Assembly (NCBI RefSeq): GCF_000423485.1 | Contig: NZ_KE384026.1 | Span: 233,583-297,582, forward strand | From: Propionimicrobium lymphophilum DSM 4903 | GTDB taxonomy: Bacteria; Actinomycetota; Actinomycetes; Propionibacteriales; Propionibacteriaceae | Length of the DNA: 64,000 nucleotides | Direction of reading: 5' to 3' | In this document: piece by piece, positions 9,097-18,728 of the stretch | Layout: each line of letters opens with the position of its first letter | Position numbering within the stretch: position 1 is the first letter of the stretch | Made by a program: the position numbers and the translations under genes | The notes under the pieces: model-generated | Told to the model about the DNA's origin: nothing | The model's input: only the letters and a program-made list of their open reading frames with translations | Databases searched by the model: none

Positions 9097-11775
9097 ATGA
9101 AAGCAGCAGAAATTGGCCGCAGGTATCTAGATTTTTTTGCGGCCCGAGCACACACCGTAGTGCCAAGCGCATCGTTGCTGTACAACGATCCCACGCTGTT
9201 ATTCGTTAACGCAGGTATGGTCCCGTTCAAGCACTACCTGGTTGGCGAGGAGCCTTCCCCCTGGCCACGAGCCACCAGCATCCAGAAGTGCGTGCGCACT
9301 CTGGACATCGATGATGTGGGTAAGACCACCAGGCATGGCACTTTCTTCCAGATGCTTGGTAACTTCAGCTTCGGCGATTACTTCAAGAAAGAAGCTATAG
9401 AGTGGGCCTGGGAGCTCGTAACCAGCAGCCAAGACGATGGTGGTTTCGGTTTTTCTCCAGATCAGATCTGGGTAACTGTTCTTGGCCCAGGGCTGCATCC
9501 GTCGTACCCTAAGGGCGATATTGAAGCCAAGGAAACCTGGCTGAAAATGGGGGTTCCTGAGGAGCGCATCCAATTCCGCGGGTTGAAAGACAATTATTGG
9601 ACGATGGGCGTTCCCGGTCCTGGTGGCCCATGCTCCGAAATCTACGTAGACCGCGGTCCTGCTTACGGCAAGGACGGCGGCCCCGAGGTCGATGAGGATC
9701 GATTCCTTGAGATCTGGAACTTGGTCTTTGAGACCGAGGTGCTCTCTGAAGTTCGAGCAAAGGACGATTTCGATGTACAGGCCCCTTTGAAGAGTAAAAA
9801 CATCGATACTGGTGCTGGCCTAGAGCGCATCGCGTATTTACTTCAGGGCAAGAACAACATGTACGAGATCGATGAGATCTTCCCTGTAATTGAGCGCGCA
9901 TCGGAACTTACTGGCAAGAAATACGGTGCCGATAATGGCGACGATGTTCAGCTGCGAATCATTGCCGACCACGTGCGAAGCGCTCTGATGCTGATGACCG
10001 ATGGTGTTACTCCCGGTAACGAGTCTCGTGGGTACGTTCTTCGTCGCCTGTTGCGTCGTTCGATCAGGTCGATGAGGCTGCTGGGCAACGATTCGGAGTC
10101 TCTTGTCGAGCTTCTCGACGTTAGCCGCAATCAGATGAATGTCTCCTACCCAGACATCAATGAACAGTGGCCGCGCGTCAAGGAAATCGCTGCGAATGAG
10201 GAATCCACCTTCCACCGCACTTTGGCATCGGGCACGACTCTTTTCGAGAACGCAGTTATCGATACTAAGAAGGCAGGAAGCAAGAAGCTTTCCGGAGACA
10301 AAGCCTTCCAGCTGCACGATACTTTCGGGTTCCCGATCGATTTGACGCTCGAAATGGCTGCCGAGCAAGGCTTGGAAGTCGATCAAGAGCAGTTCACTAA
10401 GCTGATGGCAGATCAGAAAGCTAGGGCTAAAGCTGACGCCAGGGCTAAGAAGGGCGCTGCGGCCTCTATTGACGCATACCAGCAGCTACGCGCTGATGGC
10501 GAGACACCGTTCCGTGGCTACACAGATTTGAGCCTACCGACTACTGTGCGCGGTCTCATCCAGAATGGACAGGTTGTTTCGTCCGCTAAGGGTGGCAACC
10601 TGGTGGAGATCGTTCTAGACGAAACTCCGTTCTATGCCGAGTCTGGCGGCCAGGACTCTGACGCAGGTGTAATTAAGACGGCTGGCGGAGACCTAGAGGT
10701 GCTGGATGTGCAGCGTCCTGTTCCAGGCCTGATCGTCCACAAGGTGCAACTTGACAGCGACCTTGCGCTTGGCGAGGAGATCTTCGCTGAGGTAGATGCG
10801 GCTCACCGCCTCGGTAGCTGTCAGGCGCACAGTGCTACCCACATCGTGCATGCCGCACTACGTGAATTGGTTGGGCCAACTGCTACCCAGGCTGGCTCTT
10901 ACAATAAGCCCGGTTACTTGCGGTTTGACTTCTCAAGCCAGAAGGGACTTTCCGACCAGCTTCGTAAAGAGATCGAAGAACGCTGCAATGTAGCGATTCA
11001 CGATAACCTGCAGGTCAGCGTTCAGAAGATGAAGCTTGCTGACGCTAAGAAGCTAGGCGCGATGAGCCTTTTCGGTGAAAAGTATCCTGATGTGGTCCGA
11101 ATGGTCGAGATGGGCGGGCCTTGGAGCCGCGAGCTTTGCGGCGGAACGCACGTTTCCTCAAGCGCAGAGATTGGTCTTATCGACCTGGTAGGAGAGCAGT
11201 CGATCGGCTCGGGCACCAGAAGGGTGGAAGCCCTTGTTAGCATGGATGCGTTCAGCCACTTGGCTGCAGAACGTGCGCTCGTTAACCAGCTGACTGATGT
11301 TCTTAAGGTTTCGCCTGAGCAAATGCCAGAACGCATCAGCTCGTTAATCGAGGAACTAAAGAACGCCCAAAAGCAGATCGCATCGCTGAAGGCCGCGCAG
11401 CTTTCAGCCAATATCGGTGGCTATCTGGAACAGGCAAATGACATCGACGGCGTCAGTGTCGTAACACAGACAGTCACAGATGTGGACGCAGGAGAGCTGA
11501 GAAATCTCGCTTCCGACGTTCGTGATCGGATCAAAGGCGCTGGAGTTGTAGCCCTGATCGGCCTAGGCGAAAAGGTTTCTGTAGTCGTTGCGACGAACGA
11601 AGAAGCACGCGATCGTGGTCTAAAGGCTGGCGATCTGGTCAAGGTCGCTGCGGGAGAACTTGGCGGCAAAGGTGGCGGTAAGCCCGATATGGCTCAAGGA
11701 GGCGGATCTAATCCTGCTGGCGCTGAAAAAGCCTTGGAGCAAGTAATTGCTGCCACTGGTAGGTCCCTCTCATAA
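9097..11775 (+). CDS. alaS: Alanyl-tRNA synthetase (892 aa)
   Basis: Class II synthetase for tRNA-Ala. Catalytic core in the first 430 residues (NAGMVPFKHYLVGEEPSP, TRHGTFFQMLGNFSFGDYFK). The editing domain carries the zinc-site motif HSATHIVH near residue 580 and the matching C...H in LCGGTHVSSS near 685. The C-terminal DHHA1/C-Ala domain is glycine-rich (GGKGGGKPDMAQGGG). The length is standard. ATG 9097 is preceded by GAGGGAAGG. The stop codon abuts the ruvX start directly, so the two are translationally linked; alaS-ruvX-mltG is a conserved actinobacterial string. Confidence 0.96.
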   Translation: MKAAEIGRRYLDFFAARAHTVVPSASLLYNDPTLLFVNAGMVPFKHYLVGEEPSPWPRATSIQKCVRTLDIDDVGKTTRHGTFFQMLGNFSFGDYFKKEAIEWAWELVTSSQDDGGFGFSPDQIWVTVLGPGLHPSYPKGDIEAKETWLKMGVPEERIQFRGLKDNYWTMGVPGPGGPCSEIYVDRGPAYGKDGGPEVDEDRFLEIWNLVFETEVLSEVRAKDDFDVQAPLKSKNIDTGAGLERIAYLLQGKNNMYEIDEIFPVIERASELTGKKYGADNGDDVQLRIIADHVRSALMLMTDGVTPGNESRGYVLRRLLRRSIRSMRLLGNDSESLVELLDVSRNQMNVSYPDINEQWPRVKEIAANEESTFHRTLASGTTLFENAVIDTKKAGSKKLSGDKAFQLHDTFGFPIDLTLEMAAEQGLEVDQEQFTKLMADQKARAKADARAKKGAAASIDAYQQLRADGETPFRGYTDLSLPTTVRGLIQNGQVVSSAKGGNLVEIVLDETPFYAESGGQDSDAGVIKTAGGDLEVLDVQRPVPGLIVHKVQLDSDLALGEEIFAEVDAAHRLGSCQAHSATHIVHAALRELVGPTATQAGSYNKPGYLRFDFSSQKGLSDQLRKEIEERCNVAIHDNLQVSVQKMKLADAKKLGAMSLFGEKYPDVVRMVEMGGPWSRELCGGTHVSSSAEIGLIDLVGEQSIGSGTRRVEALVSMDAFSHLAAERALVNQLTDVLKVSPEQMPERISSLIEELKNAQKQIASLKAAQLSANIGGYLEQANDIDGVSVVTQTVTDVDAGELRNLASDVRDRIKGAGVVALIGLGEKVSVVVATNEEARDRGLKAGDLVKVAAGELGGKGGGKPDMAQGGGSNPAGAEKALEQVIAATGRSLS

Positions 11776-12258
11776 ATGATCAGAAAAGGCGTGCGACTGG
11801 CAATCGACTGGGGCAAAGCCCGAGTCGGGGTCGCCGCGTGCGATCGGGACTGTCTTCTCTGCTATCCGGTGGAGACAGTCCCGAATAGCGCGAAAGATCC
11901 TGAACTTGCGCTGCGAAGAATCGATGAGTTAGTAAGCGAATACGATCCATTTGAGTTAATTCTTGGCTGGCCTATCGATCTCAGGGGCAAAAACGGTCTA
12001 GCAGTTCAGCACATGACAAAAGTTGCAGCTATGCTGTCACAGAGATTGTCAATCCCAATTCGGGTAGTGGACGAACGGTTGTCTACTGCCACGGTTGCGA
12101 AACAGTTTGAGGAAATTGGCCGTAATACTAAGAAACGCAGAGCAGTAATCGACCAAGCTGCTGCTGTGTCGATTTTGGAGCAGGCCTTAGAGAAGGAAAG
12201 ACAAACTGGTCTTCCGGCTGGCAAACTATTTCGTATTGATGACCCAGACGGGAGTTAG
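11776..12258 (+). CDS. ruvX: Holliday junction resolvase-like / pre-16S rRNA nuclease, YqgF family (160 aa)
   Basis: YqgF/RuvX family RNase H-fold nuclease, implicated in pre-16S rRNA 5' processing. The N-terminal strand carries the conserved acidic residue in LAIDWGKARVGVA (Asp 11). The central GWPIDLRGKNG and VDERLSTATV motifs are present, as is the C-terminal acidic site in RAVIDQAAAVSILEQAL. The length fits. The start codon follows the alaS stop without a gap, indicating coupled translation, and mltG begins 2 bases after its stop. Confidence 0.92.
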   Translation: MIRKGVRLAIDWGKARVGVAACDRDCLLCYPVETVPNSAKDPELALRRIDELVSEYDPFELILGWPIDLRGKNGLAVQHMTKVAAMLSQRLSIPIRVVDERLSTATVAKQFEEIGRNTKKRRAVIDQAAAVSILEQALEKERQTGLPAGKLFRIDDPDGS

Positions 12259-12260
12259 CT

Positions 12261-13427
12261 TTGAAAGACCATGCACCAAAGCGCGGTTACAGCGAAGGCC
12301 CTGGTTTTTTCGAGCATGCGCTGGAAAAAACTGCTGAAATGCCAAAAGAAAAAAGAGAAATCCGAAAGCGCAAAAGCAGGCTGAAAAGCATCATTGCTGT
12401 GTTTGTGTCTTTGGCGATCATCTTCGGTGGTGGATATTTCGTTTACGCAAAAGTAATGAATTATTGGCGTGCAAACACAGCTGTCGACTATCCGGGTCCT
12501 GGCAGCGGTGAGGTCATCATTTCTGTGGAGGAAGGATGGACGGCAACCGACATAGGCGCTGAGCTAGCCGATAAAGACGTGGTCGCTTCTCAAAAGGCTT
12601 TCGTGAAGGCAGCAAAGGCCGAGCCGCTGTCCAGTAGCATTCAGGTCGGAAGCTACAAGATGAAGTTGCAGATGACAGCCGATGATGCTTTGTCCATCCT
12701 GATTGACCCGAATAATCGACTTCGTAACAACATCACTTTCCGAGAGGGACTACGTAATTCTCAAGTAGCGTCTCTGATTTCTGCGAGCACGGGCATATCC
12801 ACTGACGAAGTTTCTTCGGCGATGGAAAGTGGCGAGATCGGATTGCCGTCCTACGCATCGGGGTCAGAAGGATACCTATTCCCAGAAACCTACGAGTTCG
12901 ATCAGAGCCCTTCGGCGAAACAGATTTTGTCCCAAATGACGACTCACTTTAAGAATGTCGCGGGAGAACTCGAGCTGGTGCCCAAAGCTGAAAAGCTCGG
13001 TTACACGCCTCAAGAGATCGTGACGATCGCCAGCATAATTGAAAAAGAAATCAGGCATCCCGAGCAGGCTCCGGACGTCGCTCAGGTGATCTACAACCGC
13101 CTGAAGGCAGGCATGAAGCTACGAATGGACTCGACGGTTCACTATGCCGTTGGGGACAGCGGCGAGACTGTCATGACGACTGACGAGCAGCGTCAAATTG
13201 ATTCCCCCTACAACACGTATAAATACGAAGGTCTTCCGCCTGGGCCAATCTGTAATCCAGGAAAAACTGCCCTGGCTGCTGCGTTAAACCCTAGTAAGGG
13301 GGATTACATGTTTTTCGTCACAGTGAACATCGAGACGGGAGAGACCCGCTTCGCTGCGACCGAGGAAGAACACAGCGAAAACGTAAAGATGTTCCAGCAG
13401 TATTGCAGGGAGCACGATGGCTGCTGA
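12261..13427 (+). CDS. mltG: Endolytic murein transglycosylase MltG, YceG-like (388 aa)
   Basis: Membrane-anchored endolytic transglycosylase that cuts nascent glycan strands. A basic cytoplasmic head (residues 1-43) precedes a single membrane segment (about 44-66, IIAVFVSLAIIFGGGYFVYA), then a LysM-like region and the YceG catalytic domain. The catalytic glutamate lies in TIASIIEKEI (about residue 262), and the conserved YNTYKYEGLPPGPICNPG is near 320. TTG 12261 is used, 2 bases after ruvX, with GGGAG just upstream. The last 11 bases overlap the following regulator gene. Confidence 0.92.
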   Translation: MKDHAPKRGYSEGPGFFEHALEKTAEMPKEKREIRKRKSRLKSIIAVFVSLAIIFGGGYFVYAKVMNYWRANTAVDYPGPGSGEVIISVEEGWTATDIGAELADKDVVASQKAFVKAAKAEPLSSSIQVGSYKMKLQMTADDALSILIDPNNRLRNNITFREGLRNSQVASLISASTGISTDEVSSAMESGEIGLPSYASGSEGYLFPETYEFDQSPSAKQILSQMTTHFKNVAGELELVPKAEKLGYTPQEIVTIASIIEKEIRHPEQAPDVAQVIYNRLKAGMKLRMDSTVHYAVGDSGETVMTTDEQRQIDSPYNTYKYEGLPPGPICNPGKTALAAALNPSKGDYMFFVTVNIETGETRFAATEEEHSENVKMFQQYCREHDGC

Positions 13428-13998
13428 GCCTAGCCACCGGGAAAAAGTTCTCGAGACTTTAATTGATGCAGCTGACAATATCCTTAGGTCCAGCCAGAAG
13501 CTGACCGCAGCTGAGGTTAGCTCTTCTGCTTGTATCGCCAGGAACTCCATCTACAGGTACGTTGATTCGGTTGATGACCTACGCGGATTGGTACTGGCCA
13601 GATACGTTCCGGCTTGGGAGAAGGCTATTGTCGAGGCTTTGAAAGAAATCGATGATCCTATTGATCGGTTGGTGGTTTGGCTCGACACAAACCTCTGCCA
13701 GGCGAAACTAACTGGGCATAACTGGTTGATGAATATTTCTCACATGGCTAAGAACAGCAACGCGACTAAGGACGTTGCTCGCTTCGCTCACAGAGTGCTG
13801 TGGGGCGAACTGGACGGTTGCTGGAAAGCGATTGTAAAAGACGAAGCGGATGCTCGGCGCTGGTCGTTTCTAACTTTAGGGCTTCTTCAGAACGCTTTCG
13901 GACAGGTCGAAAGAGAATATGACTTCGACCGGCTCCGAGAGCTGGTAAGACGATCCGGAAGAGCATTGGCGCAGGCTGCTCAGCGAGATCAAATATAA
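13417..13998 (+). CDS. TetR-like transcriptional regulator (193 aa)
   Basis: N-terminal TetR-type DNA-binding domain: helix 1 [17 protein letters not shown], and helix-turn-helix [35 protein letters not shown] (about residues 29-63), with the diagnostic IYRYV. The rest is a helical ligand or dimer domain without recognisable specificity; a tryptophan-rich helix pair is visible. The gene overlaps the end of mltG by 11 bp, so it is translated from the same message. It occupies the position between mltG and aroC where aroE commonly lies in related genomes. The target is unknown. Confidence 0.75.
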   Translation: MAAEPSHREKVLETLIDAADNILRSSQKLTAAEVSSSACIARNSIYRYVDSVDDLRGLVLARYVPAWEKAIVEALKEIDDPIDRLVVWLDTNLCQAKLTGHNWLMNISHMAKNSNATKDVARFAHRVLWGELDGCWKAIVKDEADARRWSFLTLGLLQNAFGQVEREYDFDRLRELVRRSGRALAQAAQRDQI

Positions 13999-14016
13999 AA
14001 AGCTTGCTTTCTCGGC

Positions 14017-14022
14017 CATAAT
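14017..14022 (+). promoter_or_regulatory. -10 element (CATAAT) for aroC, leaderless start
   Basis: CATAAT ends 7 bases before ATG 14030. It supports ATG 14030 over ATG 14021, which lies inside the hexamer. Confidence 0.4.
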
Positions 14023-14029
14023 GGAACCC

Positions 14030-15232
14030 ATGTTCCGTTACATAACCGCTGGTGAGTCTCATGGTAAAGCGCTTGTCGCGACGATAGAGGGGATCCCAGC
14101 CCACGTAAAAGTTACTTCGGAAGACATCTCTGACGCGTTAGCCAGACGACGTCTGGGCGCCGGTCGTGGAGCTCGCATGAAGTTTGAGGCGGACGAGGTA
14201 ACGATTCTCGCCGGTGTGCGTCACGGAAAAACCATCGGTACTCCGATCTCGATCATGATCAGTAACACTGAATGGCCTAAATGGCAGCAGGTTATGGCTC
14301 CGGATCCTGTAGACGAAGAGGCTCTTTCTAAACTTGCTCGAAACGCCCCGCTGACTAAGCCTCGTCCAGGCCACGCCGATTTAGCCGGAATGCAAAAGTA
14401 CGATTTTTCTGAGGCGCGTCCAGTACTGGAACGTGCTAGTGCACGAGAAACTGCGGCGAAGGTAGCAATCGGAAGAGTTGCGCAAAATTTTTTGGCTCAG
14501 GCTTTCGGCATCACCGTGCTCAGCCACGTCGTAGGGTTGGGCGGCGTAGAAGCTAACTACGACAGGTTTCCGAGAATGGCTGACCTGCCCCAAATCGATG
14601 CCGATCCGGTAAGGTCCTTCGACCCGCACGCCAGCAAGAAGATGCAGGAAAAAATCGAAGAGTGCCATAAGGCGGGAGACACCTTAGGCGGGGTGATAGA
14701 GGTACTGGCATGGGGTCTTCCACCGGGTCTTGGCAGCTATTCGCAAGCAGACAGAAAATTGGATGCTAAACTCGCCGGCGCTCTAATGGGAATTCAAGCG
14801 ATCAAGGCGGTGGAGATCGGGGACGGTTTTGATCTGGCCCGGGTGCCTGGTAGCCAAGCGCATGACGAGATCCTGCGAGATGCTAACGGAGCAATAATTC
14901 GCCGCACCCAGCATTCTGGTGGAACTGAAGGTGGCATGAGTAACGGTGAGGTGCTGCGGGTTCGTGCAGCTATGAAGCCAATCGCCACTGTCCCGCGCGC
15001 ATTAACCACGATCGATGTCGCCACGGGTGAGGAGGCCAAGGCCCATCACCAGCGTTCGGACGTCTGTGCAGTTCCAGCAGCTGGTGTAGTCTCTGAAGCC
15101 GCAGTCGCCCTAGTCATCGCTGAGTTGGCGATAGAAAAGTTCGGTGGAGATAGTCTCGTGGAGACCAAGCGCAATTTCCACTCCTACCTTCGCCAAATAG
15201 CAGATCGTAAACTTTCGATCCATGAGTTCTAG
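14030..15232 (+). CDS. aroC: Chorismate synthase (400 aa)
   Basis: Last step of the shikimate pathway: EPSP to chorismate, using reduced FMN. The N-terminus [20 protein letters not shown] is the family signature. Further conserved blocks are [44 protein letters not shown] and the C-terminal [16 protein letters not shown]. The length is typical. ATG 14030 gives the standard N-terminus; ATG 14021 would add three residues and has no better signal. The gene overlaps aroK by 11 bp, so aroC-aroK-aroB form a coupled operon. Confidence 0.96.
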   Translation: MFRYITAGESHGKALVATIEGIPAHVKVTSEDISDALARRRLGAGRGARMKFEADEVTILAGVRHGKTIGTPISIMISNTEWPKWQQVMAPDPVDEEALSKLARNAPLTKPRPGHADLAGMQKYDFSEARPVLERASARETAAKVAIGRVAQNFLAQAFGITVLSHVVGLGGVEANYDRFPRMADLPQIDADPVRSFDPHASKKMQEKIEECHKAGDTLGGVIEVLAWGLPPGLGSYSQADRKLDAKLAGALMGIQAIKAVEIGDGFDLARVPGSQAHDEILRDANGAIIRRTQHSGGTEGGMSNGEVLRVRAAMKPIATVPRALTTIDVATGEEAKAHHQRSDVCAVPAAGVVSEAAVALVIAELAIEKFGGDSLVETKRNFHSYLRQIADRKLSIHEF

Positions 15233-15731
15233 GTTCCCGATTATTCTCGTTGGTCTTCCTGGAGCTGGGAAGACCACGGTAGGGCGTCTGCTAGCGAAGC
15301 GGTTGAACGTTGATTTTCTTGATATCGATGAGAAAATCGAGCAAGACACGGGCAAGACGATCTCGAAGATTTTTGCTGAAAACGGCGAGAAGCATTTCAG
15401 AGATCTGGAGGTCGATACGATCTGTGCACTTTTGAATAGCAAGTCCGTCCTTTCACCTGGAGGTGGAGCAGTAACCAATCCCGCTATTCGAAAAATATTT
15501 AAGAACTACCCGGTTGTTTGGTTGAAAGTCTCCTCAACCTGTGCGGCAGGCCGTGTCGGTATTGCAGATTCAAGGCCCCTGCTTACAGGAGATCCGTTGG
15601 CTAAATTGGAAAAGCTTTATGCAGAAAGGCGCCCTTTTTACGAAGAGGTGTCGAGGTGGCAGGTCTCTACCGATGGTTTGGCCGCCGAAGAAGTCGTAGA
15701 CGAAATCATTCGAAATTTCGAGGAAGCGTGA
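15222..15731 (+). CDS. aroK: Shikimate kinase (169 aa)
   Basis: Phosphorylates shikimate at O3 with ATP. Walker [10 protein letters not shown] (residues 10-18), the shikimate-binding DIDEKIEQ (about 32) and GEKHFRDLE (about 57), and the GGGAV loop (about 80) are all present. The lid region SRPLL lies near 118. Start ATG 15222 overlaps the aroC end by 11 bp; aroB follows after a single base. Confidence 0.95.
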   Translation: MSSRFPIILVGLPGAGKTTVGRLLAKRLNVDFLDIDEKIEQDTGKTISKIFAENGEKHFRDLEVDTICALLNSKSVLSPGGGAVTNPAIRKIFKNYPVVWLKVSSTCAAGRVGIADSRPLLTGDPLAKLEKLYAERRPFYEEVSRWQVSTDGLAAEEVVDEIIRNFEEA

Positions 15732-15732
15732 A

Positions 15733-16803
15733 ATGATCCAGGTCGCTGCCGATAATCCGTATCAAGTGCATGTCAGTCATGGTGCCCGCCGCCAAGTAGC
15801 GAATTACCTGGGTGATGCGAATCGTGTTGCCATATTTCATACTGCTTCTGTAGAGAATTATGCCCTGGAGGTCGCCAAGAGCCTAGACGTCGATACCTAC
15901 TCGATCGAAGTCAATGACGGCGAACATGCCAAGAATGTGAAGACTCTGGATCAATGTTGGCAAACGCTGGCTTCGCATGGGCTCACCAGGAACGATGTCG
16001 TCATCGGCGTCGGAGGTGGAGCCCTTACCGACCTGGCAGGGTTCGTGGCCGCAACGTATCTCAGGGGAGTCGGTTACATCAGCGTCCCAACCACAGTACT
16101 TAGTATGGTTGACGCCGCAATTGGAGGAAAAACTGGCATTGATTTACCTCAGGGGAAGAACCTCGTAGGTGCTTTCTATGAGCCGAGGACGGTCGTTGCC
16201 GATTTAGATTTCCTCGCTTCTCTTCCTGGCCGAGAGGTAACTTCGGGGCTCGCCGAAGTGGTTAAAGCCGGGTTCGTGAGGGATTCGAAAATACTCGATC
16301 TGATCGAAGAAGATCCGCAGGACGCCAAAAAAGTCGGGTCTGATCGACTGAAAGAACTAATCACACGAGGAATCTCCTTCAAAGCAGAGGTGGTGAGCGC
16401 TGATTTGCGCGAGAGAACCTCGTCGAAGGGCAATATTGGCAGAGAACTGCTCAACTATGGTCACACGATGGGCCATGCGATTGAGCGTTTCGAGAATTTC
16501 AAGATGCGCCACGGCGAAGCAGTGGCACTCGGCATGGTGTTCGCAGCTGAACTTTCTCATAGAATTGCCGGATTGTCAGCTGAAGACCTGAAAATTCACC
16601 GAGAGTTGATTGGTGCATTGGGGCTAAAGACTGCGTATTCGGCTGCGCCTTACGACGAATTAAGGCTGCTGATGAGTCTGGACAAGAAGTCTAGGGGTAA
16701 GACCTTGCGCTTCATTGGTTTGGAGTCGCTAGGAACTCCGACTCTGATAGAAAATCCTGATGAGGAAATCCTCAGGCAATGCTACGAGTCTTTGCGAGGC
16801 TAA
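15733..16803 (+). CDS. aroB: 3-dehydroquinate synthase (356 aa)
   Basis: NAD- and metal-dependent cyclisation of DAHP to 3-dehydroquinate. The nucleotide-binding GVGGGALTDLAGFVAATYLRG is at about residues 93-113. The catalytic region contains AAIGGKTGIDLPQGKNLVGAFYEP, and the metal-site histidines lie in LLNYGHTMGHAIE and MRHGEAVALGM. The length matches the family. It begins 1 base after aroK and ends 1 base before the PaiB-like gene, so it belongs to the same transcript. The usual downstream partner aroQ is absent. Confidence 0.95.
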   Translation: MIQVAADNPYQVHVSHGARRQVANYLGDANRVAIFHTASVENYALEVAKSLDVDTYSIEVNDGEHAKNVKTLDQCWQTLASHGLTRNDVVIGVGGGALTDLAGFVAATYLRGVGYISVPTTVLSMVDAAIGGKTGIDLPQGKNLVGAFYEPRTVVADLDFLASLPGREVTSGLAEVVKAGFVRDSKILDLIEEDPQDAKKVGSDRLKELITRGISFKAEVVSADLRERTSSKGNIGRELLNYGHTMGHAIERFENFKMRHGEAVALGMVFAAELSHRIAGLSAEDLKIHRELIGALGLKTAYSAAPYDELRLLMSLDKKSRGKTLRFIGLESLGTPTLIENPDEEILRQCYESLRG

Positions 16804-16804
16804 A

Positions 16805-17476
16805 ATGTACGTCCCAGCTCATTTTAAGATGTCAGCCGACAAGGCTCGTGAGTTCGTCAACTCCCGATTAGCCGGAGACCTCGTGACGGCTGGCCCAGAC
16901 GGTCTCGAAGCAACCTTTTTACCCTTCAGCGTTACGTGGCACGAAGAGTCATGCACGCTCAAAGCCCATTTATCTAAGGTGAACAAGCAGTGGAGCCATG
17001 AAGGGCAGGCGCTGGTTATTTTCAACGGTCCTGATCTATACATACCGCCCAGGTGGACTCCTCAATCTGGCTCTGAGCAGGATCTTCTCCGACGACCGCA
17101 GGTAGTGCCGACCTGGAATTACATCACCGTTCATATGCGTGGGGAACTGCTTGCGCACGAAGACCCAGAATGGATCAAACAGTCGCTTTTCGAGCTCTCC
17201 CAACAGCATGACCCTTCATGGGATTTCTCATCCATTAGCTCGCATAAACTGGCCAAAATGACTCGAGCGCTAGTTGGTGTTGAAATACGCGTTTCAGAGG
17301 TAATTGGAAAAGCCAAGATGAGCCAAAACAGATCTGCCTCCGACATCTTGAACCTTGCCGACGCTATTGCCCAAGCCGGGCACGGTGAAGAAACCCAGAG
17401 ATATTTACGAGAGGTCAGCTTGCCACACGCAAAGGCAAGAGAGCAGGCCGTTTTGGACGCGAAGGATAAACGCTGA
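16805..17476 (+). CDS. PaiB-family FMN-binding protein (223 aa)
   Basis: Flavin-reductase-like split-barrel protein of the PaiB family, annotated in Bacillus as an FMN-binding negative regulator of sporulation and protease genes. The N-terminal signature MYVPAHFKM and the block AHLSKVNKQW.....ALVIFNGPDLYIPPRW are characteristic, and the conserved VPTWNYITVHMRG follows. The gene starts directly after aroB (ATG 16805), so it is probably cotranscribed with the shikimate genes, which suggests co-expression rather than a known pathway role. An in-frame start at 16760 inside aroB is less likely. Confidence 0.83.
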   Translation: MYVPAHFKMSADKAREFVNSRLAGDLVTAGPDGLEATFLPFSVTWHEESCTLKAHLSKVNKQWSHEGQALVIFNGPDLYIPPRWTPQSGSEQDLLRRPQVVPTWNYITVHMRGELLAHEDPEWIKQSLFELSQQHDPSWDFSSISSHKLAKMTRALVGVEIRVSEVIGKAKMSQNRSASDILNLADAIAQAGHGEETQRYLREVSLPHAKAREQAVLDAKDKR

Positions 17477-17589
17477 GTGCGATACCTGCGTTCATCTGAC
17501 GAGCAAAGCGCGGTTGGCTACCTAGATTGGTAAATTAAAGGAGCTAGTCAACTAGAATTCTCAGCAGCTGTATATAACGCTTAAAATCA

Positions 17590-17624
17590 AGCGATTGGTT
17601 GTAGCTAACGCCAATCGCTAGAAT
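17590..17624 (+). promoter_or_regulatory. efp promoter with inverted repeat across the -35/-10 region
   Basis: TTGGTT (17595-17600), an 18-bp spacer and TAGAAT (17619-17624) form a good promoter about 55 bp upstream of efp. A perfect 9-bp inverted repeat (17590-17598 with 17611-17619) overlaps the -35 and abuts the -10, with arm centres about 21 bp apart, so it may be an operator as well. Confidence 0.55.
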
Positions 17625-17680
17625 ACAGGGTTGGGTTCAAGCGCCCGGGTAAATAAATAATTGATCTGAAAGGCATCCAA

Positions 17681-18241
17681 GTGGCCACGACTAATGACAT
17701 CAAAAACGGCACTATCCTCGACCTCGATGGCGAGCTTTGGCAGGTGCTTTGGTTCCAGCACCACAAGCCCGGCAAGGGTAACACGGTTGTACGTACCAAG
17801 ATCCGTAACGTTGTTAATGGCAAGGTGGTAGATCGAACCTTCCCCGCAGATACCAAGATTGATATGGCTTACGTGGACCGTCAGGACATGCAGTACCTGT
17901 ACGAGGATGCCACCGGATTCGTGTTTATGGATACCGATACTTACGAACAGTTGATCGTTCCCGAGGCCCTGGTCGGAGACGCCAAGGACTTTTTGCTTGA
18001 CGGAATGATGGTCAACGTCGCTACCAACGAGGGCAACCCACTGTACATTGAACTTCCCGCCAACGTCGAAATGGAAGTTACCTACACTGAGCCTGGCCTG
18101 CAGGGTGATCGTTCTACCGGTGGCACTAAGCCTGCTACTTTGCAGACCGGCCGTGAAATTCAGGTTCCGCTGTTCATCACAACTGGTGAGCGCATCAAGG
18201 TGAACACCTCCACCGGCGAGTACCAGGGCCGCGTTAACTAA
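17681..18241 (+). CDS. efp: Elongation factor P (186 aa)
   Basis: Ribosome-binding factor that relieves stalling at polyproline motifs. The three OB-like domains are intact. The tip loop [11 protein letters not shown] carries Lys at position 32, the residue modified in some bacteria; no modification gene is visible here. GTG 17681 has GAAAGG about 8 bases upstream. The stop codon overlaps the nusB start by one base (TAATG), giving tight coupling, as in many actinobacteria. A dedicated promoter lies in the 204-bp gap upstream. Confidence 0.96.
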   Translation: MATTNDIKNGTILDLDGELWQVLWFQHHKPGKGNTVVRTKIRNVVNGKVVDRTFPADTKIDMAYVDRQDMQYLYEDATGFVFMDTDTYEQLIVPEALVGDAKDFLLDGMMVNVATNEGNPLYIELPANVEMEVTYTEPGLQGDRSTGGTKPATLQTGREIQVPLFITTGERIKVNTSTGEYQGRVN

Positions 18242-18705
18242 TGTCTGAAATCCCGCCCGTGCCTGGTGCGGTCAAAATCTCTTCGGAGGACATGGCTGAG
18301 CGCCATCACAGTGCCCGCACCAAGGCTCGTAAAGCCGCGTTAGACATTTTTTATCAGTCTGAGCTTCGCCAGACTGATCCTCTAGAGGTGCTAGTCGACG
18401 AGTCATGCCGCGTGCCTGAGCGCATGAGACCGTTCACGAAAGAGATCGTGCACGGCGTCATGGATAATCTCGATGCTATTCACGATCGAATCGACGAATG
18501 CGTTTCTGGCGATTGGACGCTGGAACGGATGCCGGCTATCGATCGTTGCCTAGCGAGAATCGCCATTTGGGAAATAGACCACACAGAGACGCCCGACAAG
18601 ATAGTTATCAGCGAAGCCGTAGAGCTCGCCGATGAATTTTCCACAGATAATTCAGTCAAATTCCTAAACGGACTATTGGCGAAGGCCGTTAGAACCAAGC
18701 GTTAA
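18241..18705 (+). CDS. nusB: Transcription antitermination protein NusB (154 aa)
   Basis: Helical RNA-binding antitermination factor for rRNA operons. The N-terminal [19 protein letters not shown] arginine-rich region and the C-terminal [28 protein letters not shown] are the family hallmarks. The length is standard. It overlaps efp by one base and is followed after 23 bp by carA. Confidence 0.94.
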   Translation: MSEIPPVPGAVKISSEDMAERHHSARTKARKAALDIFYQSELRQTDPLEVLVDESCRVPERMRPFTKEIVHGVMDNLDAIHDRIDECVSGDWTLERMPAIDRCLARIAIWEIDHTETPDKIVISEAVELADEFSTDNSVKFLNGLLAKAVRTKR

Positions 18706-18728
18706 GGCTTGAGGGAAAGGACCCAGCG

